Below, one piece after another: positions 32,540 to 39,789 of a DNA stretch of 64,000 bases. Below the pieces are notes generated by a model that saw only the letters and a list, made by a program, of their open reading frames with translations, searched no databases and was not told the origin of the DNA. The position numbers and the translations under genes are program-made. Numbering within the stretch: position 1 is the stretch's first letter; the number at the start of each line of letters is the position of its first letter. Source of the DNA: Patescibacteria group bacterium (GTDB lineage: Bacteria > Patescibacteriota > Microgenomatia > UBA8517); contig DASZQR010000010.1 in NCBI GenBank assembly GCA_035549555.1, positions 186,001 to 250,000 on the forward strand, in the 5' to 3' direction.

Positions 32540-32639
32540 TTAAAGTGGACCTCTAAATTTAGAGCAATTCCCAAAAACATTATATTATTAAAAATATATT
32601 TTTCAAAATTATAAATAAATCCTCTTATTTGATATGCAT

Positions 32640-32648
32640 TGATATAAT
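32640..32648 (+). promoter_or_regulatory. Extended -10 promoter of the APH-like kinase gene
   Basis: TGA-TATAAT ends 7 bases before ATG 32656. This supports the start at 32656 rather than the upstream in-frame ATG at 32629, which lies before the promoter. Confidence 0.6.
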
Positions 32649-32655
32649 CATTTGT

Positions 32656-33573
32656 ATGTCTACAGAACATTTTGCAACTGTCCAAAGCTCACTTGAAAAA
32701 TATGCAAGTTCAATTGATCTTGAAATTACTGAAAAAAATAAAATACCGTTTACTGGCGGTGAAATTATCTATGCTAGAACACAATCTGGTATGGATGTTG
32801 TAATTAAAAAGACTGCACGTAAGAATCAAGCTGAACATGAGTGGAGAGGTTTAAATACGGCACATTCTACAGGTATTGCAACACCTTCACCTATTGCACT
32901 TGTTAATTACAATCAAGATCATCTAGCACTGGTATCAACACGTATTCATGGAAAAAGTTTGTATTTTAATCCAAATCCAGGGATTAAGGATAAATTAGGC
33001 AATCAAATCAGAATAATGCATAATACAGCGCAGGTTACTGGTGATAGTTGGAAAGCAACAGGTAGAAATTCATTTGCTTACTATGATAAATATATTTTTA
33101 ATTGGTCACGAGTTGGTCTTGAAGAAATTAATATTGACAGTAAATCTTATGCACTAATTAAAAGCTTTAGAGATTTAATGGAGCAGTTTTGCAACGAAAC
33201 ACAGCCAACTTTTAACCACAATGATTTACATGATGGCCAGGTTATTGTTACCGAGGAAAATATTCCAGTATTAATAGATTTTGGAGAGTGGACAGAGGAA
33301 ACATGGTTAAATGATATTGGATACTATTTATTTCACCAGATTCGAACTGATAGACCAAAAGATGACTTTTCAACTTTCTTAAACGGGTACCTCTCAGGAG
33401 AAAGATTATCTGAATCTGAAAGGTCGAACCTCGCCTTCTATTTGCTTTTCATATCTTCAAGAGCTTTAACTTATTTTTACAGGAACAGTAGTCCTTATTT
33501 ATCAACAGCAAAGGAGACACACGGCAAAGTTTTAAAATATGTTGATAATGAAGAAGTTTGGAAAAATTATTGA
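32656..33573 (+). CDS. Aminoglycoside-phosphotransferase-family kinase (APH/choline kinase fold)
   Basis: 305-residue protein kinase-like enzyme. The N-lobe has VVIKKTARKNQAEHEW (Lys and Glu of the beta3-alphaC pair). The catalytic loop is FNHNDLHDGQVIV near residues 186-198, with Asp190 as base and Gln in place of the usual Asn. The metal motif is LIDFGEW, where DFG is kept. APH-fold kinases phosphorylate small molecules, sugars or peptides; within a RiPP island it could modify the product, confer self-immunity or be unrelated. It is convergent with the cluster, overlapping the phosphatase gene by 7 bp. Confidence 0.8.
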   Translation: MSTEHFATVQSSLEKYASSIDLEITEKNKIPFTGGEIIYARTQSGMDVVIKKTARKNQAEHEWRGLNTAHSTGIATPSPIALVNYNQDHLALVSTRIHGKSLYFNPNPGIKDKLGNQIRIMHNTAQVTGDSWKATGRNSFAYYDKYIFNWSRVGLEEINIDSKSYALIKSFRDLMEQFCNETQPTFNHNDLHDGQVIVTEENIPVLIDFGEWTEETWLNDIGYYLFHQIRTDRPKDDFSTFLNGYLSGERLSESERSNLAFYLLFISSRALTYFYRNSSPYLSTAKETHGKVLKYVDNEEVWKNY

Positions 33574-34220
33574 CGGTTATTTATTCTTATGTCTTTAAAG
33601 TGCGAATAATTATTGATGTAATTAATTTTCCACATTTGGAACTGACTACTATGGATTAATAACGACAAACCAGTATTGTCTATGGTTAATGTGTTAATGC
33701 TCCTAGCCATTTGTGTGTCAGAATAATCCTTACCTAACAAAATTCTACTGATTAAACATCTAATAAATAAATCATGCGAAACAATTGCTACTCTTTTACC
33801 TTGGAAGTTTTTCGTTAAAAATGAGGTTAATTCCATAGTGCGATTTATAACCTCACGTACAGATTCTTCCTTATCTTCAAATTTCCAATCAAGATTATTG
33901 AAATTATGGCGAGATTCTTCAATATATTTTTTTGATATATTACTTTCTCTTTGTGCTCCATACATTTCATCTAACTGCTGTCTTTCACAAATATAATCTA
34001 AGATGCTAGTTTCTACTCCGATTTTTTTGGAAATAATATCTGCTGTTTGAGTAGATCTTTCTAAATCACTAGAGAATATTTGATCTATCTTGAATGACTT
34101 AAGCTGATTAGCCAAAGCTCCTGCCTGTTGTTCACCTAATTTACTTAACTTTGAATTTGGAGCTTGCCAACGATCCTTTACACCGTCAGCTTCTGCATGT
34201 CTAACAAGAAATAAAAACAT
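33567..34220 (-). CDS. Histidine phosphatase-family protein
   Basis: 217 residues with the phosphohistidine motif LVRHAEAD at residues 5-12, SSDLERSTQTADII (second Arg, about 55-68), the acidic loop near 85-95 and the second catalytic His in VAIVSHDLFIRC. This branch includes phosphoglycerate mutase-like and sugar-phosphate or nucleotide phosphatases. It is the last gene of the cluster; it starts 14 bp after the SagB-like gene, with a TATAAT box 7 bases before its ATG. Paired with a kinase on the opposite strand, it may act on a phosphorylated intermediate; that is speculation. Confidence 0.85.
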   Translation of the reverse strand: MFLFLVRHAEADGVKDRWQAPNSKLSKLGEQQAGALANQLKSFKIDQIFSSDLERSTQTADIISKKIGVETSILDYICERQQLDEMYGAQRESNISKKYIEESRHNFNNLDWKFEDKEESVREVINRTMELTSFLTKNFQGKRVAIVSHDLFIRCLISRILLGKDYSDTQMARSINTLTIDNTGLSLLIHSSQFQMWKINYINNYSHFKDIRINNRQ

Positions 34221-34233
34221 CTAAAGAATTATA

Positions 34234-35004
34234 CTATAAAGTTCCTATTGCAATAACACCAATTACACTTTCATCTATTGGGTCAAAATCCAATAATTTG
34301 TTCAATCCATCGTCAATAAATCCGCCTATAGAACATGAACCAAGGCCTAGCTCTTGTGAAATCAGGTAAATATTTTGAGCATAATGACCATATTCGGTAA
34401 ATATATGTCTTAGCCCCCTATCTCCGTATTTGTTATCAGTCCTTTCAAAAACAGCTGAAACAACAATTAACATTGAAGACTTACGTATCCATGGTTGATT
34501 AAACTGCTTAATTATTTGCGCTACAAAACTATTGCTATATATTTCTTCTAAAGAATGACTTTTAACATGATAATGATAAATTGCAGGTTTAATGCTTTCC
34601 GCATTAAAAATGACTGGATAAATTTCTAAAGGATACCTAGCTCCTGCAGAAGGATAAAACCTTCTTTCTCCAGATCCTTTAAACAAAAGTTCTTTTAAAC
34701 CGCTTGAAAAATACAGCAAAGTAGAGAGATCTTGGATTTTTATATCTTTTTTTGTAAATTCTCTTTGAGATTTTCGTTTAATCAATGCATCATCTAAGCT
34801 CCAGCGTGCTCTTGCTGGATCAGGTAACAAAACTTGAGGAAATTTAGGATATGCTTTGTAATAAACCTTCTTCCACTGCTCAGGCCAAGCACTATATGAA
34901 GTTTTTGTTTTACTAAAATTCTTTATCTTAATACTATTATTAAATTTTATTGAAGATGAAAGCTCTAGCTTTTTAAGTATGTTTATTGTTTTATCGTTTT
35001 TCAT
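34234..35004 (-). CDS. SagB-type FMN-dependent dehydrogenase of a RiPP (azole) pathway
   Basis: 256-residue nitroreductase-fold protein of the SagB/ThcOx family, which oxidises thiazolines/oxazolines to thiazoles/oxazoles. FMN-binding RKSQREF is at residues 77-83; the family signature RFYPSAGARYPLEIYPV is at 115-131; GLGSCSIGGFIDD near residue 225 also fits. It overlaps the YcaO gene by 4 bases (ATGA), so the two enzymes are translationally coupled, as in streptolysin S-type clusters. The N-terminal 50 residues contain a Trp/Lys-rich segment (AWPEQWKKVYYKAYPKFPQ) typical of SagB proteins. Confidence 0.9.
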   Translation of the reverse strand: MKNDKTINILKKLELSSSIKFNNSIKIKNFSKTKTSYSAWPEQWKKVYYKAYPKFPQVLLPDPARARWSLDDALIKRKSQREFTKKDIKIQDLSTLLYFSSGLKELLFKGSGERRFYPSAGARYPLEIYPVIFNAESIKPAIYHYHVKSHSLEEIYSNSFVAQIIKQFNQPWIRKSSMLIVVSAVFERTDNKYGDRGLRHIFTEYGHYAQNIYLISQELGLGSCSIGGFIDDGLNKLLDFDPIDESVIGVIAIGTL

Positions 35005-36308
35005 AAAAACGGATGTGGGTAGGTGTTTAATCTAATATTTTTATACCCCAACTTAACGGGAACAGCGTGCAATCTATTACCTCCACGAAGTGCGAATTTT
35101 TCTTCTAAGTATAATGGTTGCATGCCAGGTATTATTACTTTTACTGCTTTGAAATGGATATTTTTGAAATATTCAGGAGTAATATCTTTATAATAAATTT
35201 TATAACCAGCTTTATTTAAACTGTCATTTAAATATCTGATTTGTTCCTTTACAGATAAATTATTATTTTTTAAGGTAATAACTTCAGATCTCAACGCTTT
35301 AATTAAAAAGTTAATATGAGAAATTGATTCAGGTTTATACCAAAGCAATCCTCTATTTTTCATACTAGAACTTTCAAGCAACTCTTTTTCTGTAATATTT
35401 GTTGGATTTTGAATATATGCTTCTCTTATCCAACTTCTTGTATGGTAGGCCTCGTTAATTGAACCAATGATAGCTTTTTCAACATTTAAATTTGATTTTA
35501 ACCCTACAGAAACTGCCTTACTTAATCCCGATCGATCGATTAAAATGGAAGCCACAGTCGGTATTCCTAAATCTGTAGTTATATCAAGACAATATAATTC
35601 CATATGATATCTTTCGGTAATTTCCGCCAGAGAGCGAATTTTTTTGTTCTTAGAAGATTTTAAATTGTATTTTTTTGGTTTTAATTTATTTAAATAATAA
35701 ATCATAAAAGAATCTCTCTCTATTACCTCATAAATACCTCCTAAAATTGCAGAGTCCAAATCAGAATGAGCAGCTACGCCTGTACTAATCGAAGGATAAA
35801 ATGTAGGCTCTCCCTTAATTAATTTGTAGGAAAGATATATTGTCTGGCAGGGTACAAGATATTCCTTACCGTCGGTTAATAATTTAACCTTTGTCCAATC
35901 AAATCTAGATTTATCGTTTATTTTAAATTTTTTATATTCTGGATTATTTAATTGTTTTTCCGAAAAATACGAGAAGGATTCGGGATTAATTGCATTAGTT
36001 TTGATATCAACAAATCTTCCAACGAAATCTATATCTTTTTTAAAGAAAGCAAAGTTGCTATATCTTTCCAACGCTTCAAATAGTGATTTAAGTACGGCTT
36101 TATTTTGAGAAAAAAAAGATACTCCAGAAGAATTAGAACTAAAATGCTGCCCTTGGTGCTTTAAATATTTATCGTTTATGATTGTAGAATAAAACCAAAA
36201 CTTAGGCTCGTCATAATGCAAACGAGTTCTTTGAAAAGATTCAACTAATTTAATATCCTGTAAAGCAGATGCTATTTCTTTGATGGTATTGACGGTATTA
36301 TTTTTCAT
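35001..36308 (-). CDS. YcaO-domain cyclodehydratase
   Basis: 435-residue YcaO protein. These enzymes use ATP to cyclise Cys/Ser/Thr onto the preceding carbonyl, giving azolines. ATP/Mg motifs are visible: EALERYSNF (78-86), STGVAAHSDLDSAILGG (175-191), EVIERDSF (194-201) and INEAYHTRSW. The C-terminus is NTYPHPFL, a near match to the PxPxP tail of azoline-forming YcaOs with the last Pro changed to Leu. No E1-like or RRE (precursor-binding) domain is fused to it. It lies 48 bp after the Cys-rich precursor gene and is coupled to the SagB-like gene. Confidence 0.93.
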   Translation of the reverse strand: MKNNTVNTIKEIASALQDIKLVESFQRTRLHYDEPKFWFYSTIINDKYLKHQGQHFSSNSSGVSFFSQNKAVLKSLFEALERYSNFAFFKKDIDFVGRFVDIKTNAINPESFSYFSEKQLNNPEYKKFKINDKSRFDWTKVKLLTDGKEYLVPCQTIYLSYKLIKGEPTFYPSISTGVAAHSDLDSAILGGIYEVIERDSFMIYYLNKLKPKKYNLKSSKNKKIRSLAEITERYHMELYCLDITTDLGIPTVASILIDRSGLSKAVSVGLKSNLNVEKAIIGSINEAYHTRSWIREAYIQNPTNITEKELLESSSMKNRGLLWYKPESISHINFLIKALRSEVITLKNNNLSVKEQIRYLNDSLNKAGYKIYYKDITPEYFKNIHFKAVKVIIPGMQPLYLEEKFALRGGNRLHAVPVKLGYKNIRLNTYPHPFL

Positions 36309-36356
36309 TTACACGCTTAAAAACCACCAAAGTATAGCAAACTGCTTGAAAAATAA

Positions 36357-36554
36357 CTATTTAGTTATATTGCCTTCTCTATTTGAACAATTGCATCCAC
36401 AATCAGCACACGATGAACAACTTCCACAGCTATTGTCTCCACAGGCACAGCTATTACAACTTCCACAGCTTTGTTCACAATCCTGGCCTTTAATGGCAAC
36501 GCCAATATTTTGTTGTGGTAATGCATCTATTAGATTTCTTTCTTCTCTACTCAT
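36357..36554 (-). CDS. Cys/Ser/Gly-rich RiPP precursor peptide (candidate)
   Basis: 65 residues. The first 25 look like a leader: charged start MSREERNLIDALPQQ, then a hydrophobic NIGVAIKG. The core (26-65) has 11 Cys at positions 26, 30, 33, 36, 38, 43, 46, 49, 52, 54 and 56, with six Ser-Cys pairs and Gly/Ala/Asn spacers, ending CSNREGNITK. This resembles the cores of streptolysin S and other azole peptides. It is the first gene of an operon with YcaO and SagB homologues, has an AAGGTGA ribosome site 5 bases before ATG and a consensus promoter. A small metal-binding protein is the alternative, but the context favours a modified peptide. Confidence 0.8.
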   Translation of the reverse strand: MSREERNLIDALPQQNIGVAIKGQDCEQSCGSCNSCACGDNSCGSCSSCADCGCNCSNREGNITK

Positions 36555-36585
36555 TTAAATCACCTTCTCTCATATTAATATGTAA

Positions 36586-36618
36586 AAAGAATATATTCTT
36601 TACTACAGGCTTTGTCAA
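36586..36618 (-). promoter_or_regulatory. Consensus promoter of the RiPP operon with a 16-bp operator-like palindrome
   Basis: Minus strand: TTGACA (36613-36618), a 17-bp spacer and TATATT (36590-36595). The perfect palindrome AAAGAATATATTCTTT (36586-36601) covers the -10 box and is well placed for a repressor. A 5' untranslated region of about 28 nt carries a Shine-Dalgarno, unlike most genes in this window. Confidence 0.75.
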
Positions 36619-36630
36619 ACAACAATTTTA

Positions 36631-36858
36631 ATGAACAATCCAATTGATCCAGAAGCAGTATTGAATCTTTTTGCTAAGAACGTGGACGTAGGTGGCTTTG
36701 CAGGTCCTATTCCTAATTCTTTATTGGCACGTCAAGACTTGGAAGCTGAGATCGTCAAGTTGACAGATCGTAAGACTCCTCTTCGTGACATCATGCCTAG
36801 AGTAAAAGGTGAAGGTCGTGCTCATTTGTGGAAACAGTCAGGGGATTATTCATCCTAA
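36631..36858 (+). CDS. Short protein resembling the N-terminus of a phage capsid protein
   Basis: 75 residues: DPEAVLNLFAKNVDVGG, then ARQDLEAEIVKLTDRKTPLRDIMPRVKGEGRAHLWKQ. The TPL-R-x-x-PR-x-KG-x-x-x-x-W pattern resembles the N-terminal region of SU10/HK97-type major capsid proteins, which normally continue for 250 or more residues. The frame ends after Trp-Lys-Gln-Ser and no continuation is found. It is divergent from the precursor gene and could be a phage remnant or a small protein in its own right. The assignment is weak. Confidence 0.4.
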   Translation: MNNPIDPEAVLNLFAKNVDVGGFAGPIPNSLLARQDLEAEIVKLTDRKTPLRDIMPRVKGEGRAHLWKQSGDYSS

Positions 36859-36893
36859 GAGATGTCTTTTTTAAAATATCTTTACACAACGAA

Positions 36894-36899
36894 TATAAT
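36894..36899 (+). promoter_or_regulatory. -10 box of the HEPN-like gene, leaderless type
   Basis: TATAAT ends 6 bases before ATG 36906. It fixes the likely start and excludes the longer in-frame extension that begins inside the preceding 75-codon gene. Confidence 0.55.
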
Positions 36900-36905
36900 C
36901 ATGTT

Positions 36906-38573
36906 ATGAAGTCGGAAACTAGAGTTAGGGAACTAGACCAGTTGGATATTCGCTATCTGGAAGGTGTTTATAAGAGTTTGCCATATGCTGGTAGTTTCTG
37001 GTTGAGCGTAGAGAAAGCTCTTAGTGATGATTCTTCGAGTATACAACTGCACAGGTGTACGTGTGGTGCGCTTGTGATGTTAACTAGACAGTATGTGAAG
37101 AGATCAAAACTTTTGCATCTAAAAAGACCTCTTGCTGAATGCTGGCATAAAGAAGGTTTTGTAAACTCAATATCTTCGATTAATTCTCAAATTAGAAATA
37201 GAACCAACATGATTAGTAAGTTGTTAATTGAAAATCCAGCTCAGGCTTATAAGTTAGGTGCTGGATTATTGCCTACAGATAGTTTTTATAGTTTTGACTA
37301 CGGACTGTGGCGACTGCAATATATGCTATTTCTTAATGAGTATCGTTCATCTACTTCTGTAAATAAAAGAAAGAAATATAAAGTACCTTATGTAAGTGCA
37401 TTTAACAATTTATTTGAGCGGGCTGAGAAAGTTAATCCTTCTGAATACAAGAAAGCACTCAAAATGTTTTTCGAAGATAAAACTTACACTACTTTATTCG
37501 AATCGGTAGAAATAGGACTAAATAAAATACAAGAATCAGATAATTTACGATCAGAGGAGGCTTATAGGCGAATTACCGGTGGTTTCGTACCTGTGGAAAG
37601 GTTGAGGATGAATGATGTTAAGGAAGTTGAAAAGAGAAGTTACCAAATAGCCTTAGATGCTTACCAAGCTTATTTTGAGATTAGCGAGGTTCTTAATATA
37701 ATTTACAACATTATAAATATTTGTAACGGTGGATCTTTTATGTTAAATCCTTTTGCTGGCAAAAAATACAATGGTTTAAAAATTGGAAACAAGAAAGGTT
37801 TAATGATCAAAAAGATAATTGATGATTGCCCTGATCTTATTCTTAAGCGAAAAATAAGAATGGCTTATGATGCAGGGTTGAGAAATAGTACTTCTGGCCA
37901 TAATGATTATTTGATTGACATGAAAAGGGAAGTAATCAAAATAAAATCTTCAGGGAAAATTTATAAAGTGGACTACTTAATTGATAAGATTGATAGAATA
38001 AAGGCAGTCGTTGATTCGATTTATATTTTAATCAACCTTGAAAATTATGCAGATAAGAAAGTAGCTCTCGGTTTAACAGGAATACATAGCATTGTTATAA
38101 ATTTTGAGAAAGGAAGTGGCAAACCTCTTCCAGCACTTACTATTTTTCAGTTTTGGACTAACGCTGAAAACGATTCCAAAGGAAAAAGATTCAAGATGTT
38201 ACATTTTCGTATATCTAAAGATCGTAAGGCTGTACTTTTTTCTCCTTCGAACGTCATGATTGTTCCAGGTGCTGCTGCATTGCCAGTGCATCAACACTTA
38301 TTAGATTGGTTAGAAAATGCATATAAATCTGATAAGGTGTTTATGGAAAGAATAGTTATTGTTCCGAGAATTGAACTTTTTTTAAAACTAGCTAGAAAGG
38401 AAGTGACATTAGATAGTCATGATTTTTTTGCAATTTCTAAAACCAATCATGAATTAATTGTTGAGAAGAAATATCTAAAACATGCCCTTAAATTGCTTAG
38501 GAAGAAGAAGTTACCTGTCGGCCCAGATTTAGATAACGATCCGATGAGAGACTTACAAAAATACTATTCCTAA
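36906..38573 (+). CDS. Large protein with a HEPN-like RNxxxxxH motif (possible ribonuclease/defence protein)
   Basis: 555 residues. The N-terminal third has HRCTCGALVMLTRQ and a later Cys-Trp-His, possibly metal-linked, but no known fold that I recognise. Between residues 310 and 400, ILKRKIRMAYDAGLRNSTSGHNDY (Arg326, His332) and then YKVDYLIDKIDRIKAVVDSIY resemble the conserved part of HEPN ribonucleases, where an RNxxxxxH motif sits in a helix followed by a polar beta-hairpin. HEPN proteins are common abortive-infection effectors and toxins. It is transcribed from its own leaderless promoter next to the integrase. Function is inferred from one motif and its context. Confidence 0.5.
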   Translation: MKSETRVRELDQLDIRYLEGVYKSLPYAGSFWLSVEKALSDDSSSIQLHRCTCGALVMLTRQYVKRSKLLHLKRPLAECWHKEGFVNSISSINSQIRNRTNMISKLLIENPAQAYKLGAGLLPTDSFYSFDYGLWRLQYMLFLNEYRSSTSVNKRKKYKVPYVSAFNNLFERAEKVNPSEYKKALKMFFEDKTYTTLFESVEIGLNKIQESDNLRSEEAYRRITGGFVPVERLRMNDVKEVEKRSYQIALDAYQAYFEISEVLNIIYNIINICNGGSFMLNPFAGKKYNGLKIGNKKGLMIKKIIDDCPDLILKRKIRMAYDAGLRNSTSGHNDYLIDMKREVIKIKSSGKIYKVDYLIDKIDRIKAVVDSIYILINLENYADKKVALGLTGIHSIVINFEKGSGKPLPALTIFQFWTNAENDSKGKRFKMLHFRISKDRKAVLFSPSNVMIVPGAAALPVHQHLLDWLENAYKSDKVFMERIVIVPRIELFLKLARKEVTLDSHDFFAISKTNHELIVEKKYLKHALKLLRKKKLPVGPDLDNDPMRDLQKYYS

Positions 38574-39569
38574 TTATATTTTGATATTAATTGTTAGTTT
38601 TTCACCTTTTCTTGTGTATTTGATAATACCAAAGTCTTTTTGTAGTTTTTCTATAACTATTTTTGCCCTTTCCTCTGTGGATAGAGACTTTCTTACTGTA
38701 GGAATTGAATTAATAACCCTGGCTTTGTCTTGCACGGAATAATGGCTATAAATGTCTGCGGTGATGCCAATACTGCTATGACCCAGGATTTTGCTTACCA
38801 TACTAATATCTGTCCCGTTATTTAATAAACTTGTGGCAAAACTGTGCCGCATGGTATGGAAATGGAAATCATTTGATATTCCCAACTTCTCGCAACCTCT
38901 TCTTATATAGTGATTAAGACTGCCGCCATAAACATTGAAAACTTTTCCAGGGCCAACACATCTTCTTTTCATCATTTCAATTAAGTCGGGAGGAACTATG
39001 CCAGTATGAAATTTACCTTTACTGTAAACATTAAAAGTTGCTGGGATAGAGTTGAGATTGACATCTTCTTTCTTGAGTCCAATAATTGCCCCGATTCTTA
39101 AACCTGTTCTGGCTTCGAAGAGTAAGGCTTCCCTGTTTTCCAGCCTTCGTTCTTTAGCAAGCTTACAGTCCTTTTCTGTGAATGAGGTTCCAGCGAAGAT
39201 GGTTTTATCTAGCTCTTCGAAACTTACTACTGGATATTGTTTTGGTTGTGCTTTGGGAACCTTAATCTTTTTGGACCAATCAATCTTTATATATTTTGTT
39301 TCAAAAAGCCAATGAATAAATGGTTTAACTTTTGAATTAAAGTCACTTCTGATTCCATTTGCCGACCAACCCAAATCGGAACTTAAATGATACATATAAT
39401 CTTTGGAAGTCTTCAACGTCAATTTTTCGCCGTCAAGATATTTCAAAAAATGGCCAAGAGTCTGTTTTTTCCCAGCAACTGTTTGCTTTGCAAGACCACG
39501 TTCAATTTTGCACCATTGAAGATACTTAGTTAATATGATTTCTAAATGTTTACCTTGTAAGTTAGCCAT
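38574..39569 (-). CDS. Tyrosine recombinase (integrase) of the tRNA-Val element
   Basis: 331 residues from ATG 39569; the frame extends to a GTG at 39650 but the extra 27 residues are unlike integrase N-termini. A SAM-like core-binding domain is followed by the catalytic domain with RTGLRIGAIIGL (Arg I), HTMRHSFAT (HxxR), LGHSSIGITADIYSHY (His and nucleophile Tyr). The gene points away from the intact tRNA and lies about 105 bp from the att repeat, the usual place for an integrase of a tRNA-targeting element. Confidence 0.93.
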   Translation of the reverse strand: MANLQGKHLEIILTKYLQWCKIERGLAKQTVAGKKQTLGHFLKYLDGEKLTLKTSKDYMYHLSSDLGWSANGIRSDFNSKVKPFIHWLFETKYIKIDWSKKIKVPKAQPKQYPVVSFEELDKTIFAGTSFTEKDCKLAKERRLENREALLFEARTGLRIGAIIGLKKEDVNLNSIPATFNVYSKGKFHTGIVPPDLIEMMKRRCVGPGKVFNVYGGSLNHYIRRGCEKLGISNDFHFHTMRHSFATSLLNNGTDISMVSKILGHSSIGITADIYSHYSVQDKARVINSIPTVRKSLSTEERAKIVIEKLQKDFGIIKYTRKGEKLTINIKI

Positions 39570-39674
39570 AGCAACCCAAGGGATTGCTTCTAACTTCCCG
39601 AGAGTTACCACCTGAGCGTTATGCCGTCTGTAGCGGACTGCCGTTGTCACAGCAACGACTTTTCATAAATACAA

Positions 39675-39724
39675 GTGGGCGATGAGGGGCTCGAACCCCC
39701 GACCTCTTTCACGTCAAGAAAGCG
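39675..39724 (-). repeat. Proximal attachment site within tRNA-Val
   Basis: 50 bp identical to 32490-32539, spanning the anticodon stem to the 3' end of the tRNA plus one flanking base. Integration here keeps the tRNA intact. Confidence 0.9.
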
Positions 39725-39749
39725 CTCTAGCCAACTGAGCTAACCGCCC
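39676..39749 (-). tRNA. tRNA-Val(GAC), attachment site of the integrative element
   Basis: 74 nt on the minus strand. Acceptor GGGCGGT pairs with ATCGCCC (one G-U); discriminator A. Anticodon stem CTTTC/GAAAG with loop TTGACGT gives anticodon GAC. T arm GGGGG-TTCGAGC-CCCT-type. CCA is not encoded. The 3' 49 nt plus one flanking base form the att repeat also found at 32490-32539. Confidence 0.95.
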
Positions 39750-39781
39750 GGATAGGTGTATTATATATCACCCACCTATCC
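39750..39781 (-). promoter_or_regulatory. Inverted repeat around the tRNA-Val -10 box
   Basis: GGATAGGTG and CACCTATCC form a perfect 9-bp inverted repeat ending exactly at the tRNA 5' end. On the minus strand the loop holds TGATATATAAT, the likely -10 box of the tRNA gene. It could be an operator, a cruciform or a terminator for the gene at 39790. Confidence 0.45.
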
Positions 39782-39789
39782 ATATCTAC

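Larger units (their letters stand above)
32490..39724. mobile_element. Integrative element at tRNA-Val(GAC) carrying a RiPP-like cluster
   Basis: A 50-bp exact direct repeat (32490-32539 and 39675-39724) bounds this region. The copy at 39.7 kb is part of an intact tRNA-Val(GAC), the copy at 32.5 kb is an orphan 3' fragment in the same orientation. A tyrosine recombinase gene lies directly beside the intact tRNA. Inside are an APH-like kinase, a histidine phosphatase, SagB- and YcaO-type enzymes, a Cys-rich precursor, a capsid-like fragment and a HEPN-like protein. Repeat, tRNA and integrase are seen directly; mobility is inferred. No replication or conjugation gene is visible, so it may depend on a helper or have lost such genes. 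Confidence 0.85.

Noticed and set aside
36357..36554. Cys-rich protein as a metallothionein or zinc protein
   Set aside because: Cys spacing alone would allow it, but the operon with YcaO and SagB genes, the leader-like N-terminus and Ser-Cys pairs make a RiPP precursor more likely.
39570..39650. N-terminal extension of the integrase to GTG 39650
   Set aside because: The added residues are unlike integrase N-termini and there is a good ATG at 39569. The possibility is not fully excluded.
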